Below are positions 8,012 to 16,633 of a stretch of DNA of 24,005 nucleotides, piece after piece. Made by a program: the position numbers and the translations under genes. The notes below the pieces were generated by a model. The model worked only from the letters and a program-made list of their open reading frames with translations. It did not search any database and was not told the origin of the DNA. Numbering within the stretch: position 1 is the stretch's first letter; every line of letters begins with the position of its first letter. This DNA is from a virus. The stretch covers positions 1-24,005 of the IMG/VR virus record IMGVR_UViG_3300041809_000503; one strand, 5' to 3'.

Positions 8012-9902
8012 TTAGATCAATCCCATAGGCACGGGCATTATCAATGATTTTATTTATTTTTTCAGCATCAAGTGTTTGTCCCGGCCTCGTTTTCATAAAA
8101 TACTTAATTGCCGCATTACCAATAGTTCCGCTCTTTATTCTTCCCGTCCCAGAAACACTTGCGTCATCACATTTAATTTTATTTCCAAAATCATAAACAT
8201 CAAGCGGAGAAACCTGGCTATATATTTTCCCTTGCTCTAATGACTTTGAATCAACAATTTTATTAACAACATCGTCACCAATATCTTTGTTATATGTGTC
8301 CCATTTATCTTTATCTAATTTATAATTTTCATAATCCTTTTCAAAATTAAATGTCCCCTTCCAATCGGCGGAATCTAGTGATTTTTTAGCATAATCCAAT
8401 AATTCTGTCGGATTCATATCAACGGAATGTTGATTTAACATTTGATTAAATTCTTCTAATTCATCTGGGTCTTTCGTTTGTCTTTTTGCCAAAGACATGG
8501 CAGAATCTTTAGCTTGTTTAATGGCCGGATTTAAACCGGCACTATTGGGGCCATTAACATATTTAGCCCAATATCTTCCGGCATCATTGGCTTGTTGGAG
8601 TGTTATATCTCCGTTTGTTAATTCATCGGTAATATTTTTATAAGAAAAATCCTTATTTCCCATTGATTCAATTAAACCATTAAAATTCTTAATGTTACTG
8701 GGATTGATATTCAAGTCACGATTATAAATGTAATCCAAAACCTTAGAACCCAATGCTCTTTCATCTGTATTAAATTTTGTACCCAATGTGGTATTTAACT
8801 TTTGTGCGTCAGCGTAGCTAATTCCTTTATCGTGTGCTTGTTGGAAATGATTAAAATATGTATCAAACGTTTCTTTTTTATTGGTATCGGAAACCAATCT
8901 TTGATTTCTAGCATATTCAATCATTTTTCCAACCCACTTATCTCTCATTTCATCTGTCCAGTGGGGATTGTCTTTTTGAACATTTCTGCCATCCGCCTCA
9001 ATCGCCGCAAAGTTATAAGTTCCATCACCATATTGATATTGTTTTAAGCTAGCCGAATCTCGTAATGCCGTGTTCACCACATCCACTTCTTGAACGTGTT
9101 GCAAAAGTTGTGGCATACGTTTTTCATTAATTGCATCTGGATTGTCATCGATGATTTTATAAGCTAAATCAGAATTTCCGTTTCTGGCCTCAAGCATAAC
9201 CCTTGTTCCCAGTGCGGTGCTAAAATTATCCAATTTCTGTTTTTGTGTTATTTCGTGATCTGGCCCATATCCATAAACACCACTCATTGTTTTTTCGGTT
9301 AAATCATCCATGTTTTTCTTGGCTAAATTTCTATCGGCATCTGTTTGAGCTTTGGCATATTGATTTTGATAAATATCAACTAATGCCCCATAATCTTCTT
9401 TTTGTTTTTGTTTTAAAGCCTCGCCCGCATGAGATTGCAATTCACTTTGTAGGCTGTTTTTTAACTCAGTTGATCTATTATTAAATAGCTGACTTTGGTA
9501 TTCACCATTAACATTCTTGTTTAAGTCCGCAACATATTTCTCGTAAGCATCTTGCGTGGGCTGTATTTGAGAAAGTGCTTTATCACCCTCGGCTTGTTTA
9601 GCGGTAGCCAATAATTGATCTTTATAATTTGCCGCCTTAAGAGTTAAATCATTAACACGCACCTCATCGGCATTTTTACGTAATTTTTCCATTAAACCAG
9701 ATGCTTCTTCGGTGACACCTCGCACAGCTCTGTTGGCGGCTTCGGCTTCGGGGCCACCACCAAACGCCTCAATGGGAGCTTGGGTTGTAAATTCCTCATT
9801 GGGTATTATTCCGGGAGGAACTTCTCGTTGTGCGCTTGGTGATTCAACCGTTGGAACTCTCACTTTATACCCCCCCGAATGCACCAATGGCTTTAATGCC
9901 AC
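8001..9902 (-). CDS. Internal virion protein (T7 gp15-like position)
   Basis: This protein (633 aa from GTG 9902) is largely alpha-helical, rich in Lys, Asp, Asn and Gln with few hydrophobic clusters, and lies between the small Gly-rich internal protein and the giant one, as the middle ejection protein does in podoviruses. The N-terminal part contains RVPTVESPSAQ and, around residues 30-55, PIEAFGGGPEAEAANRAV, like the start of related internal proteins. The start is ambiguous. GTG 9902 has an AGGA 10 bases upstream but overlaps the previous gene by 38 bases. GTG 9863 (giving MRVPTVESP, 620 aa) begins one base after the previous stop and is preceded by a G-tract, and I find it at least as likely. 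Function is inferred from order and composition. Confidence 0.7.
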   Translation of the reverse strand: MALKPLVHSGGYKVRVPTVESPSAQREVPPGIIPNEEFTTQAPIEAFGGGPEAEAANRAVRGVTEEASGLMEKLRKNADEVRVNDLTLKAANYKDQLLATAKQAEGDKALSQIQPTQDAYEKYVADLNKNVNGEYQSQLFNNRSTELKNSLQSELQSHAGEALKQKQKEDYGALVDIYQNQYAKAQTDADRNLAKKNMDDLTEKTMSGVYGYGPDHEITQKQKLDNFSTALGTRVMLEARNGNSDLAYKIIDDNPDAINEKRMPQLLQHVQEVDVVNTALRDSASLKQYQYGDGTYNFAAIEADGRNVQKDNPHWTDEMRDKWVGKMIEYARNQRLVSDTNKKETFDTYFNHFQQAHDKGISYADAQKLNTTLGTKFNTDERALGSKVLDYIYNRDLNINPSNIKNFNGLIESMGNKDFSYKNITDELTNGDITLQQANDAGRYWAKYVNGPNSAGLNPAIKQAKDSAMSLAKRQTKDPDELEEFNQMLNQHSVDMNPTELLDYAKKSLDSADWKGTFNFEKDYENYKLDKDKWDTYNKDIGDDVVNKIVDSKSLEQGKIYSQVSPLDVYDFGNKIKCDDASVSGTGRIKSGTIGNAAIKYFMKTRPGQTLDAEKINKIIDNARAYGIDLNAQ

Positions 9903-10482
9903 TGGTTATAAATCCTGCTGTACCACCCAGCATGGTTTGATTAGCTTTATTTTCTGCCGCTATTGTAGTTTCTGCGGCTTCGGTTTCTTCATTTTGTGCC
10001 TTAATCTTATATCCCCACGCTTCCATGTTGGCGTTATGGGCTATGGTAGCAGAATCCATGCCGCCAAGATTAGATGTTTCTTGTTGTACGGCCCTGGCCG
10101 AACCAAAATTAGAATTAACATTTTCAGAGGCATAACTCGTTTTTTGTTGCCCTTCAATGCCTGCTGTTTTTGCATTTTCCAATTCCGACTCAAATTGTCC
10201 CTTTTCACCAGCCTCTTTACCCTGCAAATCGGCTAACTGAGCATTTAATTCAAGTTGTTGGGACTGAAATTGTCCCTGTTTTATGTCGGCATTTGCTTGC
10301 TGTCCAGCACCATTCAAATCAATTAAACCACTTAAAATGTCCCCAACACCACCCAAATTTTTTAACAAAGACGATGTGCTATTAGATGGAATAACTGTTT
10401 GGTCTGGAATTGGAATGGACGGATCGGTCAAACCAATATCGGGTAATGGCGGGGGTGTCGGATTTAGAATATCTAAAGGCAT
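9865..10482 (-). CDS. Small internal virion protein (T7 gp14-like position)
   Basis: This 205-aa protein has a Pro-rich N-terminus (residues 1-35), a Gly/Leu segment (41-57), a Gln/Ala/Glu-rich helical middle with an N..AWGYKIKAQNEE motif near 150-167, and a Gly/Ile/Ala C-terminal tail (183-205) able to enter a membrane. This layout is typical of the smallest ejected core protein of podoviruses, which inserts in the host outer membrane. Its ATG overlaps the stop of the tail nozzle gene by one base (TAATG), with GGGAGG a few bases upstream. It is followed immediately by the other two internal protein genes, forming the usual trio. Confidence 0.7.
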   Translation of the reverse strand: MPLDILNPTPPPLPDIGLTDPSIPIPDQTVIPSNSTSSLLKNLGGVGDILSGLIDLNGAGQQANADIKQGQFQSQQLELNAQLADLQGKEAGEKGQFESELENAKTAGIEGQQKTSYASENVNSNFGSARAVQQETSNLGGMDSATIAHNANMEAWGYKIKAQNEETEAAETTIAAENKANQTMLGGTAGFITSGIKAIGAFGGV

Positions 10483-13400
10483 TATTTTCCTCCCGTTTGA
10501 AAATCAGCCTGAACACCAATGGCCTCTAAATTGCAAGGCATTGGGTCAATACTTCTGATAAAAATTGACGCACCATAATCAAACGATGATGGTACTTGTG
10601 TTAATATTCTACCAGTTTTTAAAGCTGTTGGATTATCATAATTCTCATCTTTTCGTTTACCGGACTCAATTAACCCATAAACCAGATTCGTTGTGCCTGG
10701 AACTGGCTGATTTTGGGGAGACCTTGGATTAGTATCTGGGTTCTTATGGCCTACATAAAAATCTTGTGTGTTTTTAACATAAGAAAGAAAACGATTAGCT
10801 TTCATTTTTTTATCTATAAAGGTTTCTCCCTTAGGATCGTCAATATCTAGTGTTTCGAGGTCAGCTAAATAGGGCAACCCAACATGAATAACCGCATAGT
10901 TTTCTGGCAACGTTAAAGCCCCACCAGAAACCGTTAATGTGAGATAATCATTATTTTGGGGATTAGCAACCAATGTTCCGTCCGCATAAACAGCTACTTT
11001 ATAGCCATTGAGATAATCAAGTCCCGTTAAAGAAGAAACCGCTTGCGACCACTTGGTTATTGCTACACTACGCATATTGGAATTAATGGTGCCATCTGTT
11101 TGATATGAATTTGCGCCATCGGGTACGGTTTCTCGCACGGTTCCGGTAACAACGGTTGTACTAGTATATCCCTCAATAACAAAACGCAATAAATAGCCAT
11201 CTGTGCCATAAAGAAATATCTCATCACCAACCATTGAATTTGCAAAAAATGGAGCGGATGCTGTAAGCGTTAAGTTTTGTGTACCGTCCCATAAAGTGCT
11301 TCCCGCTGTCAGCGATAAGGTCATCGTTGTGGGTGTGGTATTTCGACCATCAAACGAAGTCATGCAATCAAGATAATTGGCATTCAAGATATTTGTCCAT
11401 TGGTCGCTTGACATTCTCTCGATAAACCTTGTTCCATTACGATTAACACAAAAATAAGGAACACACTCCAAACCTTCTGGAACCACACACACATTTTCAA
11501 AATTACCATTGGTATCGTGTTGGTGCCACCCACAAATTTGCTGTTCTTTTATGTAAGTTAAACCCAAAAGTTTTCCATCTTCACGAACGGCCCAAATTGT
11601 TGAATCCATTAACTTTTGAAAATCCCATTCAACAATTGAATGTCCCTGAACAAGGTGTTCTGCAAACATGGTTAATTCATCAGAACCGGAAAGATAAGTA
11701 AATCCATAGGGAGATATAGTTACCGATATATCCCGTACCAGGCTGGATTGAGCCTGCACATAAATAACATTTTGATTAGTAACAATGGGTGACAAGAATG
11801 ACGATCCATTAAAAGTTTGTGGCCTATTGTTTGCGGCAAGCGGGGTGAATGTACCCGTGCCGTCACCGGCCACAACGGTTTCTCCGGTGTCCAATAAAAG
11901 TATAAGAAATCCAAAACTAATGGCGTTTTGAAGCGTGCCTCCGTGTTTTGCCTCAAGAACCACATCAATGGCATCATCGGCCTGGATGTTGTAGTGATCC
12001 GTAAAATTGGTATAAAAACCAACCCTTGAAGCTAACAATTCAAGCGGATTCTTTTGAGGGGCTCCCAAAATCAATCGTTGCTGAAATAACTCAATAACGG
12101 TTGGATAATCATCGGACGTAACGAATCTTTGGGCATTATTAGGTGGATCAAAATTAACATCGGGAACAATGCCTGTATCAGCAAAATTAACACCCTGTGT
12201 AGTTCCAATAAATCCAAATACTCCACCAGCACCCTTATAAATATTATAGGTTACATTTTGGGGATATGAGCCACCTATATTATCTGGATTATATGACCAA
12301 CTCAACATATTAGGATTTGAAAGAGTGGGTTGCGCACAATTTGCCAAATATATTTGTATAGCTTGCATCCTAGATTTTGTTGTTATCGCATTTTCAGTGT
12401 ATTCACTTCCATCAACATATATATAAACCTCATTTTCAGAAACAACAAATACATTAAAAATACGATTATCTAATTGAGGCCAATTAGTATTGTAAAGCAA
12501 AACTTGATCTCCGCTATTTAAGTTGTGATTTCCATTTACAATAATATCAATGGCTTTTTGTCCAGAATTCCAATTCAAATATGTTATTTGTGTTGCCCCT
12601 AAATATTGAGATTGTCCAGGAGTTATTTCAGAAGCCACGGGATCAGGAACACCAGACGGATAATTAACACAAGTAAAGGTATTATTTGAAAGAGTAATCA
12701 TTGGCTGTGGTTCGTTTGCCAAACTACCCGCAAATTCTATTTTTATGGGATTGGCGGGAAGCGCACTCCCAAAATAAAACAAAGCCAACCACGCAGAACC
12801 GCTTATCATATCTCCATTAACAACAACACTTCCGCCCACGCCACCAATAGAACTTAAAGCATTTAATCCCGCCTGTATTTGGGCAATCGAATCACTCCCG
12901 GAGCTTGTATAATATTGTCCATTAAAATTTATTGTAATTGATCCGTTTATTGGATTTGCGGGATCAACGGGTGCATTTGTGCCAGTTATACCCTGAACTT
13001 CATTTTGGGGGGTTTGCGCCACACCAACTGGCATAGGAAAACTCTCTTCTCCGGTAGATAAATCTTCAATAGTTACTTTATATTGATAATTATTTGTTCC
13101 GCTGGCACCCGCCACCGCCGTAACAATAGCGGTATCCGATAACACACTCGGTACAAAATTAATCGGACTCCACGCCCATCCAGTATTTATATCTGTTCCC
13201 GTCCAAACTAATTGTTGCGGAGGATGATCGCCTTGCACAAAATACATGGTTTGTCCCGGTGGTTGTCTATGTTTTATATTCGTTAAATCATCAGACAAAT
13301 AAGGCGTTGTTAAATATCCATTACCCGTTCCATCTGGATCGGTAATCAACGTACCGTTATACCAAAGCCTTAATTTGCCATTAGTAAACTCAAGCAAAAC

Positions 13401-13625
13401 ACCTTGAGACTGAGTAACATAAAACGTGATAAGTTTAACTGGATTGTTCGATGGTGTAGTGCCACACATGGTTGTGCCAGTGCGTTTATTGGGATTGCCA
13501 AAACGATCAATAAAGAAATTCCTTACCGTTTTAAGGCTCATGCCATATTTAGGTAGATCATGTTTGGCATAGAAATCTGGCGAGATTTCTCCGCCAGAAA
13601 AATTACGTTGTAAAAATGAAAACAT
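10482..13625 (-). CDS. Tail nozzle / tail tubular protein B-like
   Basis: This 1047-aa protein begins with a pattern typical of podovirus tail nozzle or stabilisation proteins: residues about 8-20 FSGGEISPDFYAK, then KTVRNFFIDRFG and NKRTGTTMCG, then a LITFYV...LLEFTNGKLRLWYNG strand pair. The middle is beta-rich. A segment near residue 500 (PTVIELFQQRLILGAPQ) and the following VGFYTNF match the wheel-like core of this family. It is longer than T7 gp12 (about 790 aa) because of extra beta domains near 200-330. A good AGAGGA site precedes ATG 13625. It would form the distal tail tube below the adaptor. There is no signal peptide. Confidence 0.85.
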   Translation of the reverse strand: MFSFLQRNFSGGEISPDFYAKHDLPKYGMSLKTVRNFFIDRFGNPNKRTGTTMCGTTPSNNPVKLITFYVTQSQGVLLEFTNGKLRLWYNGTLITDPDGTGNGYLTTPYLSDDLTNIKHRQPPGQTMYFVQGDHPPQQLVWTGTDINTGWAWSPINFVPSVLSDTAIVTAVAGASGTNNYQYKVTIEDLSTGEESFPMPVGVAQTPQNEVQGITGTNAPVDPANPINGSITINFNGQYYTSSGSDSIAQIQAGLNALSSIGGVGGSVVVNGDMISGSAWLALFYFGSALPANPIKIEFAGSLANEPQPMITLSNNTFTCVNYPSGVPDPVASEITPGQSQYLGATQITYLNWNSGQKAIDIIVNGNHNLNSGDQVLLYNTNWPQLDNRIFNVFVVSENEVYIYVDGSEYTENAITTKSRMQAIQIYLANCAQPTLSNPNMLSWSYNPDNIGGSYPQNVTYNIYKGAGGVFGFIGTTQGVNFADTGIVPDVNFDPPNNAQRFVTSDDYPTVIELFQQRLILGAPQKNPLELLASRVGFYTNFTDHYNIQADDAIDVVLEAKHGGTLQNAISFGFLILLLDTGETVVAGDGTGTFTPLAANNRPQTFNGSSFLSPIVTNQNVIYVQAQSSLVRDISVTISPYGFTYLSGSDELTMFAEHLVQGHSIVEWDFQKLMDSTIWAVREDGKLLGLTYIKEQQICGWHQHDTNGNFENVCVVPEGLECVPYFCVNRNGTRFIERMSSDQWTNILNANYLDCMTSFDGRNTTPTTMTLSLTAGSTLWDGTQNLTLTASAPFFANSMVGDEIFLYGTDGYLLRFVIEGYTSTTVVTGTVRETVPDGANSYQTDGTINSNMRSVAITKWSQAVSSLTGLDYLNGYKVAVYADGTLVANPQNNDYLTLTVSGGALTLPENYAVIHVGLPYLADLETLDIDDPKGETFIDKKMKANRFLSYVKNTQDFYVGHKNPDTNPRSPQNQPVPGTTNLVYGLIESGKRKDENYDNPTALKTGRILTQVPSSFDYGASIFIRSIDPMPCNLEAIGVQADFQTGGK

Positions 13626-13647
13626 AGTTTCCTCTATTCATAAACAA

Positions 13648-14880
13648 TTAGGGCGTTGTTACATATCCCTGAATTAGGGTATTGGATTCTGTGTTAGCAG
13701 AACCTTTAACAGTTATCTTCCAATCGGTCTTTTGTGGAAAAATCAACGGCGAATCCATTGGGATGGGAATTGCACCCCCTGATAAAGACGAGACTGCATA
13801 CGGAAAATACTGTCCTACCGTGGTTACTGGCCCGTTGCCTGAATATGTTGAGTCAATCCTCATTCTTAATGTTCCAATATTTGCGGAATCCCTAGCGGAT
13901 GTGTATGTGATGTTTGTAATGTGGAGTGTAGTTCCATTGGCCACGCTCGAAAATCCACTTTCGTCTTTTGTTAGTTGAGCGAGAATTTCTCCATAGGTAA
14001 CTGCGCCGCCCAAAGACGTAATCACAATGTTCCCAACCGCCTCACCAACCGAACCAGTGGTTATTGCTGACATGTTTTTTATTCTGAATATCGCACCCGC
14101 TCCCACCGTTACCGGCGTTGTACCATTCATTGTCACTGTTAGTGCTTGGCTATTCCACGAACCATCAAGATACATTATGAAAAGTGTTCTAATTCCAACT
14201 CCAGCCGAAGTATCGCTAACACTAGAGGACGAAACCGACATTGATTGTGCGGTAACAGGAAATACATAAGTCCCTCCTGGTGCCCATTGGGTTTCATAAT
14301 CGTAAGAACCAAGAACCGAAATCGGCATGTAACCTTCTTTTTTAAATTCCGAATAACCAGGTATTAATCCTTGTGAAATTGCATCGTAAAAAGGAAGATA
14401 GGGAATTATTGTTGGGGTTGGAGTTGATGTATTTGTATAAGATGGTGTAATTGTTGCCGTATTTGTAGCTGTGCTGGTTGTCGTAGTAGTAGATGTTATG
14501 GTGGTTGTGTTTGTAGCTGTATTTGTAACTGTGATAGTTGGTGTGTTCGTGGGGGTATTTGTAGGTGTGTTAGTGGCTGTTGCTGTTGGTGTTCCAGTAG
14601 GCGTGTTTGTTATATAAGTAAAGGTTAAAGCATTAGAAGCATTAACATAAACATTAACCGTGCCGGCTGAATTGCTTGGGGCATTAACAACAAAAACATA
14701 AGATGAATGAGAATAAATATTAACACGCATTGACCCAAAATAAACATTGTCATTTCCAAATAGCCCATTACCATTTATGGTTACGGGCGTTCCAACGACA
14801 CCGGATGATGGGGATATTGAGCTAAGTGTTTGCCCCATACAAGGAATGGTTATTAAGAAAAAAAATAACCATTTATACAT
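13648..14880 (-). CDS. Signal peptide + IPT/TIG + Thr-rich linker + phage-type beta domain protein
   Basis: From ATG 14880 the product is 410 aa. Residues 1-17 (MYKWLFFFLITIPCMGQ) look like a Sec signal peptide. Residues 20-90 are an IPT/TIG immunoglobulin-like domain (SISPSSGVVGTPVTINGNGL, then VYFGSMRV). Residues 91-158 are a Thr/Asn/Pro linker. Residues 160-410 are a Ser/Thr/Gly-rich beta region (AISQGLIPGYSEFKKEGY, WAPGGTYVFPV, VTMNGTTPVTV) resembling virion-associated domains I have seen in environmental phages. ATG 14880 is preferred to ATG 14925 because it starts the signal peptide; it overlaps the adaptor gene by 8 bases. A GGGAGG lies about 18 bases upstream, rather far. It sits between adaptor and nozzle genes, so a tail or surface role is likely, yet the signal peptide is unexpected for a virion protein. 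Function unproven. Confidence 0.75.
   Translation of the reverse strand: MYKWLFFFLITIPCMGQTLSSISPSSGVVGTPVTINGNGLFGNDNVYFGSMRVNIYSHSSYVFVVNAPSNSAGTVNVYVNASNALTFTYITNTPTGTPTATATNTPTNTPTNTPTITVTNTATNTTTITSTTTTTSTATNTATITPSYTNTSTPTPTIIPYLPFYDAISQGLIPGYSEFKKEGYMPISVLGSYDYETQWAPGGTYVFPVTAQSMSVSSSSVSDTSAGVGIRTLFIMYLDGSWNSQALTVTMNGTTPVTVGAGAIFRIKNMSAITTGSVGEAVGNIVITSLGGAVTYGEILAQLTKDESGFSSVANGTTLHITNITYTSARDSANIGTLRMRIDSTYSGNGPVTTVGQYFPYAVSSLSGGAIPIPMDSPLIFPQKTDWKITVKGSANTESNTLIQGYVTTP
14407..14610 (-). repeat. Thr/Pro linker-coding imperfect tandem repeat (second copy)
   Basis: About 68 codons encode a linker dominated by Thr, Asn and Pro (TNTPTNTPT units shading into TTTTTST). The plus strand shows repeated gtgtttgtagg/gtatttgta words. 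It joins the IPT/TIG domain to the C-terminal beta region and resembles the array at 2091-2261 in composition and register. Confidence 0.8.
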
Positions 14881-15634
14881 TGTAATTATTCGGTAGAGCC
14901 TCCCACCGCCCTCCGTTCCTACCAACCATAGACGGAATCCCCCCCATTTGATGAGCTTTAGCTATATCCGAAATATATTCTTCGTCTGGCCTAATTTCAT
15001 TGGCATCACGCACAACCGCAAGCGACCATAATTGATCCGCCAAAAGCATATTCTTTTCACGTTGATTGGATGCCCCTGGCCCACCATATTTAACGGCTAT
15101 CTCACAAGAAAGAATCATAGCAAAAGCATCTACAAACATCGGTGGCATATCTGCTTCGGTGAACGATTTAGTGGTATAAACCCCAAGTGGAGAAAAGTGT
15201 TTAGATTCAAATTCAATTTCTTGCGGAGTTAAAATTGTTCCCGGCGGATGTTCACAGTGTCTACCGTGATTGGTATAAATAACTTGACCTTGCGGTGTTT
15301 TGCCCTTAACAAATCGAATGGTGTCATACTTTGTGTCAACATGCCTTCCATTCCAAATTCGCCTAAAGAATAAGCAATCAGAGGGTACTTTGTAAGCATA
15401 TTTCCACTCATCATTGGGGTGAAGTTGCGCTAGTTGAAGATGAGCATAAACCGTGGCCCAATTCCAATCATATCGTTGAAGCATGGCATTAAGCGTGTGG
15501 GTATAAAAAAGTTTTATACCTCTAGCCTCATCGCTGGCATCGGTTTCTAAATTTTGAATTTCGTCCGTAGACCCCAGATACCACAAAGCCATATTGGCTA
15601 TGCTCGTAGACGAGTTGGACTCATCAGGAAGCAT
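14873..15634 (-). CDS. Tail adaptor / tail tubular protein A-like
   Basis: This 253-aa protein matches the pattern of podovirus adaptor proteins that sit under the portal (T7 gp11 type): an N-terminal IANMALWYLGSTDEIQNL helix-loop, an EARGIKLFYTHTLNAMLQRYDWNWA segment (read as overlapping motifs around residues 35-60), the KYAYKVPSDCLFFRRIW strand near 79-95, and a late helix with MFVDAFAMILSCEIAVKY. About 250 residues is close to the usual family size of roughly 200-250. The start has no Shine-Dalgarno of its own but overlaps the stop of the 38-aa gene (TAATG), so translation is probably coupled. It would bind the portal on one side and the nozzle on the other. Confidence 0.8.
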   Translation of the reverse strand: MLPDESNSSTSIANMALWYLGSTDEIQNLETDASDEARGIKLFYTHTLNAMLQRYDWNWATVYAHLQLAQLHPNDEWKYAYKVPSDCLFFRRIWNGRHVDTKYDTIRFVKGKTPQGQVIYTNHGRHCEHPPGTILTPQEIEFESKHFSPLGVYTTKSFTEADMPPMFVDAFAMILSCEIAVKYGGPGASNQREKNMLLADQLWSLAVVRDANEIRPDEEYISDIAKAHQMGGIPSMVGRNGGRWEALPNNYNV

Positions 15635-15750
15635 TATTTTTTAACCGTAGGCTTAATCACAAGCCTGTTAAATTTTTTACCAATAACATAAGTGGGCTTG
15701 TCTTGTTTAATAACCACTTTCTTTTTTTTGAACAAATCAATTACGGCCAT
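15634..15750 (-). CDS. Very small Lys-rich protein (38 aa)
   Basis: A short reading frame starts at ATG 15750 behind a strong ribosome binding site (AAAGGGGGA, 3-4 bases before the start) and ends with TAA sharing one base with the adaptor ATG (TAATG). The product of 38 residues begins MAVIDLFKKKKVVIKQ and ends KPTVKK; about a third is Lys or Arg. The strong site, coupled stop/start and exact fit in the 15635-15770 gap support a real gene. A basic peptide could bind DNA or a capsid/tail interface, or may mainly serve to bring ribosomes to the adaptor gene. No family recognised. Confidence 0.65.
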   Translation of the reverse strand: MAVIDLFKKKKVVIKQDKPTYVIGKKFNRLVIKPTVKK

Positions 15751-15770
15751 AAATCCCCCTTTAAGTGGCA

Positions 15771-15956
15771 TTAATTCCCTTCGGTAGCATCATATCCACA
15801 ATCGGAATGATTGGTAATTGTTTCAGGAACCTTCTCCGAAATATCGTGGTGAGTAACCACAAATTGAGAATTTTGAACCGGATTAACCGGTTTGGGTGTT
15901 CCCTGAATCGTAGTTGCCGAATGATCTTTTTCTGATTCCATCTTCAATTTTCGCAT
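15771..15956 (-). CDS. Small hydrophilic protein of unknown function (61 aa)
   Basis: Starts at ATG 15956 with AAGGAG 7 bases upstream. The 61-aa product has a basic start (MRKLKMESEKDH), then a Thr/Pro/Val/Asn-rich polar region with several His and a C-terminal SDCGYDATEGN. No hydrophobic segment, so soluble. The gene sits right after the terminator at 15970-15997 and 20 bases before the 38-aa gene, in the slot between head and tail genes where podoviruses often keep small unconserved genes. Function unknown. Confidence 0.6.
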   Translation of the reverse strand: MRKLKMESEKDHSATTIQGTPKPVNPVQNSQFVVTHHDISEKVPETITNHSDCGYDATEGN

Positions 15957-15969
15957 TTTATTACTCCTT

Positions 15970-15997
15970 AAAAAAAATGCCCCGATACGGTCGGGGC
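15970..15997 (-). terminator. Rho-independent terminator between head and tail genes
   Basis: On the minus strand a perfect 7-bp GC-rich stem (GCCCCGA / TCGGGGC, 5-base loop CCGTA) is followed after one A by eight T. It begins 11 bases after the stop of the 199-aa gene. The T-tract runs straight into the AAGGAG ribosome binding site of the 61-aa gene, so read-through would be needed to express the tail genes unless another promoter serves them. Confidence 0.85.
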
Positions 15998-16007
15998 TAC
16001 CGTTTAA

Positions 16008-16607
16008 TTATCTACCCGAAGCGTTCTTGAGTTGAGCGTGAATCGCACCCAAAACACCTTCCCGCTTTTGTCCCTCTTCTTCCACTTCTAACCAACGTTT
16101 TAGAACTGGAATGGCTAATGTCTTGTTAATTAACGAAACAGCATCCTGAATCCCCAATTTATTAATATCGGATTCAGGCGAACTAACTTCTTTGTTAATG
16201 GTTGGAACAGCCTTAGAAGGAGCCGGTTTCATCCAAACCGGAGAATACTCCAAATACTTCAAATACAATTTTTTGTCCTCGGCAGTCAATCCCTTAATGG
16301 CGTTCTTAGCCAAGATTAATTGCCGTCTTTCCAACTCACTATATTCCCTTAAAACCCCACCATTTCGTGCGCCAACAGAAACAGCGGCCTGCTTAACAGG
16401 CTTCATGGTGGGTTTGCCTTTTTCATCCGTCAAAGGAACACCATCAGAAGTAAAAGCCTGCTCTTCCGAAACCTTTCCATCCTTGTCAGTCATAAAATGC
16501 GGAACAAGCGTATCAGGAATTTCAAAAATTTCTCCCGCCTTAATCATCCGATCAAAATAATAACCCGATGGATGTCCTTCCAACATCTGTTTGGCTTGTA
16601 CGAGCAT
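16008..16607 (-). CDS. Head-gene-cluster protein of unknown function (199 aa)
   Basis: ATG 16607 is chosen because AAAGGAG lies 5 bases upstream; a longer frame from GTG at 16658 would begin inside a strong hairpin and is rejected. The 199-aa product begins MLVQAKQMLEGHPSGYYFDR and looks mixed alpha/beta, with short segments such as AGEIFEIPDTLVPHF like small phage assembly proteins. The C-terminal part (about 160-199, NKTLAIPVLKRWLEVEEEGQ and then VLGAIHAQLK) is an amphipathic helical motif of Leu/Glu/Arg character that I have seen near capsid genes in other phages. It lies right after the decoration gene and before the terminator. It may be a head-completion or head-associated protein; not assigned. 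Confidence 0.6.
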   Translation of the reverse strand: MLVQAKQMLEGHPSGYYFDRMIKAGEIFEIPDTLVPHFMTDKDGKVSEEQAFTSDGVPLTDEKGKPTMKPVKQAAVSVGARNGGVLREYSELERRQLILAKNAIKGLTAEDKKLYLKYLEYSPVWMKPAPSKAVPTINKEVSSPESDINKLGIQDAVSLINKTLAIPVLKRWLEVEEEGQKREGVLGAIHAQLKNASGR

Positions 16608-16633
16608 AAACACTCCTTTAAAAATTTGTGAAA

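Noticed and set aside
14829-14880. Lipoprotein signal in the IPT/TIG protein
   Set aside because: Cys follows Ile-Pro, not a small residue, so it does not fit a lipobox; an ordinary signal peptide is the better reading.
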